Program-made: the position numbers and the translations under genes | Assembly: GCA_003952965.2 (NCBI GenBank) | Contig: CM025855.1 | Location: forward strand, 129,001 to 193,000 | Origin: Morella rubra | Lineage: Eukaryota > Streptophyta > Magnoliopsida > Fagales > Myricaceae | Length of the DNA: 64,000 nucleotides | Direction: 5' to 3' | The notes under the pieces: model-generated | Database searches by the model: none | What the model was told of the DNA's origin: nothing | What the model saw: the letters and a program-made list of their open reading frames with translations, nothing else | In this document: positions 12,517-23,179 of the stretch, one piece after another | Position numbering within the stretch: the first letter of the stretch is position 1 | How the letters are laid out: the number at the start of each line of letters is the position of its first letter

Positions 12517-12784
12517 TTAAAAACTTCTCCTACTCAATCTGAAGCTTTTTCCCTTCAACGTTCTCATTCTATCCATGTCGTACAAACTGATTTTGTATTA
12601 AACAAAGATATACTTCGAAAAGACTTTCAATCTGATGATAATTCTATCAAACGTATTTGGTTTTTAGCCAAATACTCATATAACGAACAAGCTCTTATAC
12701 GAACTCATTATTATACTCATATGATTCAAGTTCAACAACATATCCCTTTCTTTTCATGGTTCGAAACTAAAGTTCCATCCAAAT
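12517..12784 (+). pseudogene. Inverted pararetroviral polyprotein piece
   Basis: On the plus strand a frame of about 85 codons runs to about 12789. It contains IRTHYYTHM and HIPFFSWFE, of the kind found in the non-enzymatic part of petuvirus/florendovirus-like polyproteins. Flanking blocks are in the opposite orientation, so the two edges are inversion junctions. The role of this segment in the virus is not certain. Confidence 0.5.
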
Positions 12785-13310
12785 GGTAATATCTGACTTG
12801 CTGTTTGGTAGGGGTCAGCAAGGGTATGATATAGATCTTCGATAAAAGAGACATGTCGTATATATGATTTTGCTATCATGATATTATTGGGATTGCAGGG
12901 AAGAGATTGAGTTTTATCTTTATCTTTTGACGTTTCTTGAACTTTTTGACTAAAAGTCTTATCCATGAAGGGAAGAGGAGGTAGTGGTGTGACTTAAGGA
13001 ATATTGCCAAGAAGAGTATATGTATTGTGAAGAGGAACAGTGCCAAGACGAAGAGAAGGTCTAGGCATATGTGATGGAGATGGGCCGCGAGGCTGAAAAG
13101 GAGGGAATAAGTTATCTGATAGGAAATCCATAGTGGTTAATTTACGGGAAGTATTGAAAGGTTATGAAGAAGAAGCAGAAGATTTATAAGAACTCATTTG
13201 CCCTGTAAAAATTCACGAGTAAGAAAATCAGGGAGTGAGTTGGATTCACCTTTAATATATTCAATATAAAAATAAAAAATAGATAAAATGCCTTGCTAGC
13301 GAGCAAAGAG
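12785..13310 (-). pseudogene. Pararetroviral RNase H C-terminus and following polyprotein segment
   Basis: From 13310 downward the minus strand reads the end of an RNase H domain (SLPDFLTREFLQGK at about 13200-13250). A serine-rich stretch and PRPSLRLGTVPLHNTYTLLG follow. A further frame (12966-12785) contains KDKTQSLPCNPNNIMIAKSY. A stop near 12996 separates the two frames. The upstream half of the RNase H lies beyond the solo LTR at 14640-15025, and the two parts are collinear. Confidence 0.6.
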
Positions 13311-13723
13311 TGTTGGCTTTTAGTCACAATCAATGTTTTGATGATAACAATAGAAGGAATTGAGATGTGAAGCAAAGCGGATCCAAAATGAGCACGAAGC
13401 GATCAAGTAACATCTCCTTCAATGGAAGTGCTCTTAAAGTGAAGACTCAAGATGCTAGGGTAATCTTTGTAACTCTAAGTCTTCATCTTTAACAAGGATT
13501 TGAACCACACACTTGCATATTTCTTCAAAACATGCATGAAATGTTTTACCTCTTGTTTTGAAGATTTAAAAAAAATATTTTTAAATGGCTTTAAAATATC
13601 CCAATCAAATTCCCAAACTTTTTATATACTTATGGAAAGTTAGTCTTTAAAATTGGGTATTTTAAGTTGGTAAAAATGTGGTTTTAAAACAACCGGATCA
13701 TGTGCTTAAGTTGAGGAGGTCGA

Positions 13724-13886
13724 CGGCTCATGTAGCGGTCGACCGGTATTCAACCGCTTGGTACAGCGGTCGACCGGTTGGTTTGAAAAAGTTTAAAAAA
13801 GAGTCGTTCTGACTTCTGACATTATGACCTGTTGTGTAACGTAAACCTGCAGCGGTCGACCGGTTCATGTAGCGGTCGACCGGTTC
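13724..13886. repeat. Cluster of palindromic cggtcgaccg motifs in the solo LTR
   Basis: Four exact copies of agcggtcgaccggt and one degenerate copy (ggtcgacggct) occur in about 160 bases, upstream of the LTR TATA box. The core cggtcgaccg is a perfect palindrome. Confidence 0.9.
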
Positions 13887-13947
13887 ATCAAGATTTTTTA
13901 ACAGCTCGACTCCAACGGCTATAAACGGCTATTTTTCTTATGAGGCC

Positions 13948-13956
13948 TATATAAAG
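13948..13956 (+). promoter_or_regulatory. TATA box of the solo LTR
   Basis: TATATAAAG lies about 60-200 bases downstream of the palindrome cluster and is followed by an A-rich leader, as expected for an LTR promoter reading rightward. Confidence 0.6.
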
Positions 13957-14639
13957 CCATTCCTACGCCTTTTAAAAACAAGCCAAAAAAACATAAATCA
14001 TTTTGCAAAAGCCAAGAGTGATCTAAAACCTTTCAATTCTTGTTCAAACATCATTCACACATAATCAACACTTTCACATCCTTGTTGTTGTGTGAAGCTT
14101 AAGAGATAGAAATTTCTAATTGTAATATCTACTCCATCAAGGGAGTTTTAGTGGGCATTTTCGTTCATCCCTATACACTATTAAGAGAGTGATTCTCTTG
14201 TTTCCTTTTGGTGAGGTTTGTTCATCAAAAGAAGGAGTTTAGAGAGGTTTGTTCTCAAACTCGTTCTTGAGGCTTGAAGAGGTGTTTCTCAAGCTCAAGT
14301 GTAAGGAAAGCTTTCCCTTGGTTGAAGGGAGCATAGTGAAAAACCTCAAGGCTCGGTAAAGGAGCTTGAGGGGTGGATGTAGGCGGGTTTGCCGAACCAC
14401 CTAAAAATCTTGTGTTTGCTTCTCTTCCCTCATCTCATTACATTGTGCTATTAGTTTCTTATCCTAAGTTTTATTTCTCTATTTAAGTTGCAATATATAT
14501 TCTTGTGTTCAATCTTTTATTGCAATCACTTCTCTTTGTGAGACTTATAGCTAGCAAACACTTTCTAAAGGGTGAGTTTCGAAAAAGTTTTGAAACCCAA
14601 TTCACCCCCTCTTGGGTTGCCTTAATCCTAGGATTTACA

Positions 14640-15025
14640 AAGAGATGTTTAGAGGCAAGATTTTCACGTCTTTTAACAGAATGTCTTTAGCAGTTTGCAA
14701 TTGACACGTATCAAAAATTTTTGATTTAGCAAATCATCTTGAAATTTAGAAATACAAAGAACAATAGATAAAATTTCTTGTTTGACAGTACTATATTTTT
14801 GTTGTGTAGGATTCCATGCACTGAATGAAAGCAAACAATTTGTTCGTTATCCATGCTATGTATGCGTTGTTTGAGTATGCCACCATATCTAATATTTAAT
14901 GCATCAGTTTCAATAATTTTGAATGCAAAAGGAGATGCAATGCTTAAACAAGATAAATGTTTAACATGCAGTTTAATTTATTTGACAATATCAATATGCA
15001 CAGAAGTCCATGGAGGGAGCTTATA
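14640..15025 (-). pseudogene. Pararetroviral RNase H, N-terminal part
   Basis: The minus strand reads HVKHLSCLSIASPFAFKIIE (about 14910-14970), then TDALNIRYGGILKQRIHSMD, the conserved aspartate segment of an RNase H, and further degraded sequence with stops down to the LTR. It continues collinearly into 13310-13190 once the LTR is ignored. Lesions include internal stops around 14720-14745. Confidence 0.65.
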
Positions 15026-15036
15026 TATATATATAT

Positions 15037-15370
15037 GGGAAAAAATACACTTTTCACCCACAAACTACCAGGGAAGTGACACATTACACCCTAAACTACC
15101 ATCTTTAACACATTGCACTCTTCAACTACCTCTTTCGCACACATAGCACCCTCCATCCATATTTACCGTCAGTTTGGACGGATTTCTCTCCCACGTGCAA
15201 GGCACCTGCATGTTTATCTGGTAAATTTAAGTTTTTAACCCCGAAACTCTTTCCAGCATGAATTTTTATGAACCTTTCCCTCTCTGTCCTCTTTCTTTCG
15301 ACTTTTCCTGCTGCGCAGTGTTTCCTTCGAACTTTCGCACTTTTTGTTGCAACGAGCACATCTATGCTCA
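15037..15370 (+). repeat. MULE left terminal inverted repeat
   Basis: This is an inverted match to 20085-20411, about 90% identical or better by eye. The central block around cacgtgcaaggcacctgc is identical. Confidence 0.9.
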
Positions 15371-16014
15371 TCAAATTGGTCCTGCGGGCTGCGAGTACCC
15401 AACTTCATCGACCCAGGTAGGGAAACTTCTTACCACATGTGCAGTGGAATAATTTGTAGTCAAAGGAGGCTAGGGTTTAAAAGTTAATGGTATTTAGAAG
15501 TCAAAGGAATTTCTACCATATGTCTCTCTGTTTGCTGCGATTGCATGCAAAAGTGCATGATTTGGCTGTTTAAAATTGTTGTTTTTGCTAACCACATGTT
15601 GAAAAGTTAGCCCATTTTTAAAATTCCCTTTGTCGGCTTGCCACACGACAACCATTTCTTCTTCATGAGGTTATTATATTGTGGTCCCTATCTTGTTTGA
15701 CACAATGAGTTAGAGTGGTCCCCCACATTCATATTACTAAATTATTGTGTTCTTTAATCTTTACGGTGGGCACCTATTATAGCTTTAACATTTGTGCTCA
15801 TAAAACAGACAAAGCCACGTTGTCATGAAATGGACCATTGACGTTAGTTATTTAGTTATATTCATGTTAAATTGTCCAACTTTTTTTTTTCCAAAATATT
15901 AAATTTAGGTAGATTTATGTGGATTGCATAATAAGCTTAAAATGATAATCATCTCTATAAATATATAAATAGATAAAGCATGATTCTATTTCAGGCTTAA
16001 TATTTTTACTCCTT

Positions 16015-19000
16015 GTGCACCTTAATTATGCAGGTGCATCCTTTAGAATACCATACGTGCTGGGATGCTTGTTTTTAAGGTTCATTTTGGAGGGAGATTC
16101 AATCGAGACTATGGGCAGTTATGTTGGGGGAGATGTGGATGAATACGACGAGCCATTCGACTCCGATTGTCTTTTATTTTTTGAGATTGAAGACATAGTC
16201 AAGCGTTACGGATACAAACTTGGGGATCTCATATGCTACAAGCTGCCTGGAAAAAGCTTAGATGACGGGTTGCTATTAGTCTCTTCTGACCATGACGTGC
16301 TACAAATGGTGAGCTATCATGAAGGCGAGCATGTGGTGGTACTCTACGTAGTCTCATTTGCTGCCACTGTTGGAGGAGATGTTGGAGGACAAAATGACGA
16401 AGAATTAGATGAAGAAGAAGAACATCGACGCTTGGGTGTTAATGATCCCTTTTGGGACGAAGTTATCAGCATCGACGAAGAATTGTTTGATGTTGAAGTC
16501 GATGTCACCTCATCCAGTAACAATGAGGGAGTTGGTGCATCCACTCAAGAGGCTGAAATTTTGCGAAAAGGAAAAGAAGTTATTGAGAAAATCGATGACG
16601 ATGGTTGCCACTCATCTCCACATGTACAAGATATTGTGGAAGCTGAAATTGAAGCTGAACCATCTGTGTCTTCTACAAATAATCCCCTAAAGTGGCCTGA
16701 GGACATCGACGAAGGTATGTCCTTCACTTCTAGTTAATATATTTGTTGTAAATCGGTAACAATGAATTGAATGCATGACTATAAACTAATTAGTTATTTT
16801 TTGTATTGTAGATGATAATTCTGACATGGTAAGGAGTGATGTGATTGTATCTCCAGTAGCAAGCAACGAGGAAGAGGTTGGATCACATTATCATGACCCT
16901 TACAGTGGACCTGACTTTCATCAGTCCGACATGGCAGCCCCGGTGTTGTCAAACTTGCTAAAATTTCCATCTGTATAGACCTTTAGAGATGTTGTTCGTG
17001 AGGCAAATCTATTAAGAGGGAAGGATGTTAAGTTCAAGAAAAATTGTAGCGATAAATGTATCGTCGTGTGTAGGGAAGAGAGATGTGACTACCGTATATA
17101 CGCTCGTTGGATGAGCCAGGAGAAGACTTTCCAAATCAGGTCATGCAACCCCACTCACTGTTGTACCAGGAAGTATAGAAATTCTATTGTAAACTCCAAG
17201 TGGATTGCAAATAGATTCCTTGAGCAGTTTAAGTCCCAACCAAATTGGCCAGTTGATGCAGTCTCCCAAGAGGTGAAGAGCAGTGGAAGGTTGACATAAA
17301 CGACAGTCAAATATATAGGGCAAGGAGGAAGGCTCGAGCAATGGTATACGGGAAGCATAAGGAACAATACAAACAACTATGGGATTATTGTGCAACATTA
17401 AGGCACACCAATAAAGGGAGTTGTATTCTAGTTAAGGTGGAGAGAATAGGTCGTGAGCTACTCCCTACTTTTCAGCGTCTTTACGTGTCCTTATCAGCTA
17501 CGAGAGATGGGTTTAAGGTAGGGTGTCGCCCAATAATCGGCCTGGATGGGTGCTTCCTTAAGGGACCCTTCAAAGGGCAGTTACTTTCTGCAGTTGGTCG
17601 GGATGCTAACGACAATATGTACCCTATTTGCATGGCTGTCGTAGAAGCTGAAACGAAGGACAGTTGGACTTGGTTTTTGGAGACCCTCATTTCTGACCTA
17701 GGCCAACAACCCCTTGGTGGATGGACATTCATTTCAGACCGTCAAAAGGTATGTTTATTATTATTTTTGATAAGTAAAAGCCATGTTTATTATAAAAGCA
17801 AATAAACATGATTAACAGGAATTGAAAATTAAATAGGCAGCACATAGACCAAGTAAAGAGTATATCTAATATATTTGACTCACGAAGCATTCGCCTATAT
17901 GTGATTGCAGGGGCTAGTTCCGAGTTTTGAGGTAGTGATGCCCCTGGTGGACCATCGTATATGCATCAGGCACTTGTATGCCAATTTTAGAGATGCTGGC
18001 CATCGCGGTAAAGCCTTGAAAGATAAATTATGGGCAGCTGCAGCCTCTTATACTGAGAATCAATGGCGTCATGAGATGGAGGAGTTGAAAAAGTTGAGCG
18101 TGCCGGTGTGGAAGTACTTGTCCAAGATTGACCCGAGTATGTGGTCCCGAGCATGGTTCCACACGCACTCCAAATCTGATTTGCTTGTCAACAATTTGAC
18201 TGAGTGCTTTAATTCTTACATCATCAAGGCGCGTGATAAGCCCATCATCACGATGATCGAGATGATAAGAAAAAAATTAATGCGCCGATACCAACTGAAA
18301 AGAGATGGGATGCAAAAAATGAAAGACCATATTTGCCCCAAAATACTTGAGAAATTGGAGGCAGCGAGTGAGGAATCGTGCAATTGTCTTTCCACTTATG
18401 CTGGAAATGGTTTATTTGAAGTAGAACATCAAAATCATCAATATGTTGTTGACTTAAGGGCAAGGACGTGTGGGTGTCGCAAGTGGGATATGACGGGAAT
18501 CCCGTGTGCTCATGCATTTTCTACTATTTTGTATGACGGAGGGAAGCCGGAAGACTATGTTCACCTATACTATAGCCGGGATATGTATATTCTTTCATAT
18601 GAGCCCATTATACACCTAATGTCAAGTGAGGATCAGTGGATCCCCACTATGTATGATCCTGTAGAGCCTCCAAATGTGCGGGTACAACCAGGAAGGCCTA
18701 AAAAATTGAGAATTCGGCAAGTGGATGAGCCAGTTAACCCTTATAGGGTTAGAAAAGGAGGTACACGTTTAAGGTGTAAGGAATGCCGAGAACTTGGGCA
18801 CAATTCTAGGACTTGTCAAAAGAGAAAAAGGGCTGCAATGAGATTTGCAGGTGCAACAGCAGGTGGTGCGGGGTTTGCTACTGCCACGTCAGAATTGATT
18901 GCCCTTGGAGTAATCTCAGACAATGTTGATGCTACTCAGAGCATGGCTACAGGAACAACCAAGGTTAGTCTCGCTGTTTGTTATTAATTCTTCATGTATT

Positions 19001-19510
19001 AAGGAGCAAAATTTATGACTATTAGTAGCTGGAAATGACAGTCATCTGCCACTAAAAAATCTACTAAAGGGAGCACAAGCCGCAAAGGAAGAACATCTCA
19101 GCATGGAGAATCTAACAATCTCTCTCCACAAGTGCCAACAGGGACAGCCAGAACATCTCAGCATGGAGAATCTAACAATCTCCCTCCACAAGTGCCAATA
19201 GGGACAGCCTCTGGAAATAATCATGGCCAAGTAATCACGACCACAATAATTTATAGCATTATCCCAAATGAGCTTTTGTTTTTTTATGATTGTTATTTGT
19301 ACTGAGTTTTTATTTTTTGAACAGCAATCTCCTCAGAGCAAGAGGAACGATGTAAGAAGATCTATTGGGGCATGGGGCACTCCTGGTATATCCACAATTG
19401 CGACTGCTACCTGTCAGTCCTCACATGTTGTGGTACCAACAGTTCAACAGGCGATAAAGCAAATGGAAGCCAAAAACAAAGGAAAAAAGCCTATATGGCA
19501 ATACTAGGAC
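16015..19510 (+). pseudogene. MULE transposase gene with PB1-like N-terminus, one stop and one frameshift
   Basis: Predicted exons are about 16015-16714, 16812-17748, 17911-18963, 19042-19230 and 19325-19510, all with GT-AG borders and matching phases. The N-terminus has a PB1-like region (SYVGGDVDEYDEPFDSDCL, KLPGKSLDDGLLLVSSDHD). The transposase domain includes IIGLDGCFLKGPFKGQLL, DSWTWFLETL and FISDRQKGL, with its two visible catalytic aspartates. A SWIM zinc finger (RTCGCRKWDMTGIPCAHA) and a CCHC knuckle (CKECRELGHNSRTC) follow. Lesions are a TAG at 16976-16978, just before TFRDVVREA, and a frame change near 17270. The start codon is uncertain. The gene may be a very recent pseudogene. 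Confidence 0.85.
19091..19210. repeat. 60-bp in-frame tandem repeat in MULE exon 4
   Basis: Two 60-base units (gaacatctcagc at 19091 and 19151) each encode RTSQHGESNNL followed by (S/P)PQVP. The low divergence suggests recent replication slippage in the tail of the transposase. Confidence 0.9.
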
Positions 19511-19950
19511 TATGGAAAATGTTGGGAATGTTATTGGCTCTTATGGAATATGTTATCACCACTTTTGTTTTGTATTGATGTTGGATATTAGGATGACTTG
19601 TTTTGGGATTTGGTGATGTAATTTTGACGTAAGATCTTATGGTCCATGTTTTGAATTCGGGGAACAATGTTGACTGTTTTGGGAACAACGATGTGTAATT
19701 CCAAAGAAATCTGTTTTGGCTGTTTAAGCTCTGTTCTTTGAGTTCAGACCATTTTTTTCACAAGATTTAATTTGTTTTAGCTGTCCTCTCACTGAATGCT
19801 CTCGAACAAAAAGGTCAAATGTAGCTTGAAGTTTCAAAGGAGAAGCTGCACGGTAACATAATGCTTTTACTCTGAACGACGCAAGTTGCAAGGCATAAAG
19901 TCGTGCAGTGTTCTTTTCCTTTTTCTTTTGGTTGTTTTTCTTATTTATGA

Positions 19951-20028
19951 AAATGGAAGTAAACAAGTCCAGCAACAAAATCATTAAATAAATGGAAGTA
20001 AACAAGTCCAACAACAAAATCATGCACT
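19951..20028. repeat. 39-bp tandem duplication near MULE right end
   Basis: The unit aaatggaagtaaacaagtcc occurs at 19951 and 19990, each followed by a(g/a)caacaaaatcat. Confidence 0.85.
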
Positions 20029-20084
20029 TTTGCAACAAAAATAGGGAAAGTTCGAAGGAAATGCTATCTGGGTCGATGGTGGGC

Positions 20085-20408
20085 GTAGATGTGCTCACTG
20101 CAACAAAAAGTGAGAAAGTTCGAAGGAAACACTACTCAGCAGGAAAAGTCGAAAGAAAGAGGACAGAGAGGGAAAGGTTCGTAAAATTTCAAACTGGAAA
20201 GAGTTTCGGGGTTAAAAACGTAAATTTACCAGATAAACATGCAGGTGCCTTGCACGTGGGAGAGAAATCCGTCCAAACTGACGGTAAATATGGATGGAGG
20301 GTGCTATGTGTGCGAAAGAGTAGTTGAAGGGTGCAATGTGTTAAAATGGTAGTTTAGGGTGCAATGTGTCACTACCCTAGTAGTTCGTGGGTGAAAAGTG
20401 TATTTTTC

Positions 20409-20411
<3 letters not shown>
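20085..20411 (-). repeat. MULE right terminal inverted repeat
   Basis: This is the inverted partner of 15037-15370. It ends in ttttcccc immediately before a TA microsatellite. Confidence 0.9.
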
Positions 20412-20455
<44 letters not shown>

Positions 20456-20500
20456 TTTTGTGTGTGCGTGCGCGTGTATGTGTGTGTGTGTGTTAATTAA
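20412..20500. repeat. (TA)n microsatellite followed by GT-rich tract
   Basis: About nineteen TA units (20412-20449) are followed by an alternating purine-pyrimidine GT/GC tract to about 20493. Confidence 0.95.
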
Positions 20501-20586
20501 GATAAAGAAAGCATTAATCTTAATTAATTAGGATGAAAAAACGAAAAATAAAAAACACATGAGGCTGAATCGAGCTAGCAGATTAC

Positions 20587-21511
20587 TTTTTCTAGGCATG
20601 GCTGAGCATCCCTAAAGTCTATTACCACAAGTGCAAGCGCAGCAGCAATTGCAGTCCAAGACATGTTGTGACCCATGAGCAAACAAATCAGCATTCCAAC
20701 AGTGACGGAGAATACACAACTTCCACAATATTATTTTCCATCTCATTGTTGCCTCTAAGGCACCACCGGGGTCTAAAAGTGGCGCCACATGTTCATGACT
20801 ACTGTTCACAGTTGCACTAAGACTACTGCTTTGCACATTTACATCCTCCTCAGCCACAACTTCTCCAACCTTATCTTCTTCATCCTGGGACGTAGATAAT
20901 AGATTCCAATACATGCACAGAAGAATAAGAGCATTCACCAAAACTCCCACAAGTGTTGCCGGAAGCATTCCTATTAGAAAATCTGCAAAGGAAATATTAC
21001 TCCGAGTAGCTATAATAAGGTTTTGGGGGTTGCCAATTGGACTTGCTGCAGACCCAATATTAGCACTTGAGGCAAGCGCAAGCAAGAAGGGATGAGGAGG
21101 CAAATTGTATTGCCTTGCAAATTTCAGTACAAATTCTGTCAAAACCATACACGTAGTATAATTGGTGAAAAACGCACTTGAAATGGCAGCTGTCAGGCAG
21201 ATTCGACAAATTAAGTCCTTTGCTCCTCTGCTGTTCCATGAGAGCAGCCAACCCAAACACTTAAATGCATCCGCCTTCTCAAGATACACGCTAACAATCA
21301 TTGTCCCGAAGAGAAGACCAAGGATTGAAAGGTCAATTGCTTCATATGCCTCATTTGCGGTTGTGACTTGGAGAATGACCATGAGCACAGCCCCAAATAG
21401 GGACCCCGCAGTCCTACCAATCGGTAGAAATGGGATAGCAAGGAAAACCCCCAAGGCCTAGAAGATCGCAAACGCAATTGAGCCGAGAACCACTTTCACC
21501 GTAATAGCCAT
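20587..21511 (-). pseudogene. LSI2-D exon 1: diverged LSI2-like silicon efflux transporter, broken
   Basis: The start codon at 21511 opens MAITVKVVLGSIAFAIF, but codon 18 is TAG (21460-21458) where the intact paralogs have a tryptophan. After the stop the frame continues with [37 protein letters not shown] and the signature [21 protein letters not shown] two-base loss near 20710 then shifts the frame before the last membrane segment. The exon ends at 20587 with a good GT donor (LEK|gtaatc). The loop between the two halves is much shorter than in LSI2-A, -B and -C, so this is an older paralog and not part of the recent duplication. Its likely last exon is at 8179-8436. Confidence 0.85.
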
Positions 21512-22117
21512 TACGTACGTTTGTATGGCCTAACGAGCTATACTTGTTCTGGTACAAAAATTCACAGTCGCAAAATCTACCTTTGTACTCCTTAGCCTGG
21601 TCTGTCCCAGAAAATTTTCCAGGGAACGCCCTGAAGATAAGAGGAAAAAAAAAACGCTTAATCAGTCCACTAGTTTCTGGAACATAACCGGTTCTCAAAG
21701 TGGTCCTTAGTATTTATTTCCTTTTATAGTTGTCCTAGAGAATCCTTTCAACATAGAGTCCCCATTACATCAATTGGATTAGTTCTGTTAAACGAATAAA
21801 TCACACGTGGTTAAAGAAACGACACATTACAACCAATCACATGGATCCCAAAGTTATCTGGGGTACGTAGTCTTTACAACAGATTAGACATGATGGCTTT
21901 AGGTCCAGGTGGTAGACAATATTTGATGTAGGTTTTAAAGTAACAGATCAGACCGGTCCAAATTATCGTTGGTGGTGGTGTGTCCTGTTAAATACCTTTA
22001 ATCAAGAGTGCCAAGTCTGCAAGCAAGAAGTGAAACGCAAATTGCAAGGGCACTAACTATATGTCTCCAAGAGGACTGCAACTATACAAGGATTAATAGG
22101 ATATAGTCTGGTTGAAA
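21512..22117. other. Upstream flank of LSI2-D; nothing recognised
   Basis: This is unique sequence between the LSI2-D start and the left edge of the segmental duplication. No coding frame or repeat was recognised. Confidence 0.5.
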
Positions 22118-22960
22118 TGTTCCGAAGTTTCTTTCTTTCAATAAAACAGGAAAAAGAGTTGAAGCACGTCAACGTGCTACATGAATGTTTGGACAACCAA
22201 CATAAGCGAGGCCGCATTGCATATGGCACATCATGAATTTATTAGATTGTCTTGGTGGCAAGTACGTCCACTAACAAAAAACAAGACAAGTACCTTAATA
22301 CTAAACCACAAAATGTCACGTGCACTAAACCACAAAATGTCCTTTGTATAGTGCCAAATATAATGTCCATATGGGTGAAAATTGACGGCACCCAAAAATT
22401 GGTGCTCGCTCTCTCGTACACCTGTCCTTTCTGGCCTCGTAAACGCGTCTTTTCTTGAGAGGAAAAAGGGCACCTCATTGAATGCTCTTTCTAATTGAAT
22501 GCTCCTTTGCATCTTCCGCCGCTACCACCACGTGCATCCTGAACATTAAGACAAAGGCCGCTTGCAAAACACAGAGGAAGAAAGCAAAAGAGAGAATGAA
22601 AAAAGAGAAGAAAGAGAAGCAAAGCCAAAAAAAAAAAAACCCAAGAGAGGGAAAGAAGAAGGAAAGATTAGAAGGAAAAGATAAGAGAGAAGAATAAGAA
22701 ATGGTGATCCATTGACCTTAGAGCTTCTTCAGGGAGGGAGAAAATTCCACAGAAGAGAGTTTTGGGAGGAGTCGGAGGAGAGTGGGAAGAGAGAAGGAAG
22801 AGTTTTTCTCTCTGGAAGATAAAGTGTACGCGTCCATGTAGGAGATCAAGGGTTAAGCGAGATGGAAAAGGTCAGATAAGGAGTCATGTTCTAAAGAAAA
22901 ATCACACTTACAACAGTAGATTTTCAGTTGTATTAGCCTACGCTTTAGTCGTTTGAATAC
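22118..22960. other. Shared leader of the duplication; no gene seen
   Basis: It is nearly the same as 37155-37920. It contains a lysine-rich open frame (22482-22697) that is low-complexity A/G-rich sequence and is not kept in the other copy, so I do not call it a gene. Confidence 0.5.
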
Positions 22961-23150
22961 GTGATATTTGGTTTTCAACATTTTCACCCTTCAAAATTTC
23001 TACCCAATAAAATAACTTTTTAAAATTTTATCTCTCCTATCAAATCATCATTTTTCACTTCAAATAAATATAAACAATCTATTCAAATCATCTCTCTCTT
23101 CACTTTTTTATCAACTCTAACACCTCAAAATTTTTACAATCAAATATCAC
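22961..23150. mobile_element. Candidate MITE, 190 bp
   Basis: The ends are perfect 10-base inverted repeats (gtgatatttg...caaatatcac) with further imperfect pairing inside. The body is AT-rich and absent from the matching place in duplication copy 2. No clear target duplication is visible, because the right side is a T run. Confidence 0.5.
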
Positions 23151-23179
23151 TTTTTTTTTCAAACTACTTTTTTTTTTAA

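Larger units (their letters stand above)
13311..14639 (+). mobile_element. Solo LTR, probably Ty1/copia
   Basis: The segment starts TGTTGGCTTTTAGTCAC and ends GGATTTACA (TG...CA). It is flanked on both sides by the 5-base direct repeat AAGAG (13306-13310 and 14640-14644). It has no internal coding region, so it is a solo LTR of 1,329 bp left by recombination. It carries a TATA box and five copies of a palindromic motif. It splits a pararetroviral RNase H, so it is younger than that insertion. Family assignment within LTR elements is tentative. Confidence 0.85.
11969..15030 (-). mobile_element. Endogenous plant pararetrovirus (Caulimoviridae-like), rearranged fragments
   Basis: Three minus-strand blocks and one plus-strand block resemble polyprotein parts of integrated caulimovirids (petuvirus/florendovirus type). 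They are the N-terminal half of reverse transcriptase (11969-12516), an inverted block (12517-12784), a block downstream of RNase H (12785-13190), and RNase H itself (13191-13310 plus 14640-15025) split by a solo LTR. The order does not match a viral genome: the reverse-transcriptase piece lies downstream of RNase H on the same strand. Several in-frame stops are present. The right edge abuts a TA run. This is a dead insertion, described only. Confidence 0.7.
15037..20411 (+). mobile_element. Mutator-like element (MULE) with long terminal inverted repeats
   Basis: The two ends are inverted copies of about 330 bp, starting gggaaaaaatacac on the left and ending gtgtatttttcccc on the right. Both flanks are TA repeats, so a 9-base target duplication of tatatatat is compatible but not distinguishable. 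Inside is a multi-exon transposase gene with MULE, SWIM and zinc-knuckle domains. The element is complete in structure but the gene has two lesions. Confidence 0.88.

Noticed and set aside
13724-13886. Direct repeats with spacers suggesting a CRISPR-like array
   Set aside because: There are few copies, irregular spacing and a plant LTR context. They are internal LTR motifs.
22482-22697. Lysine-rich 71-codon frame resembling a nuclear basic peptide
   Set aside because: It is A/G-rich low-complexity sequence, and the matching region of duplication copy 2 (about 37540-37665) does not keep the frame.
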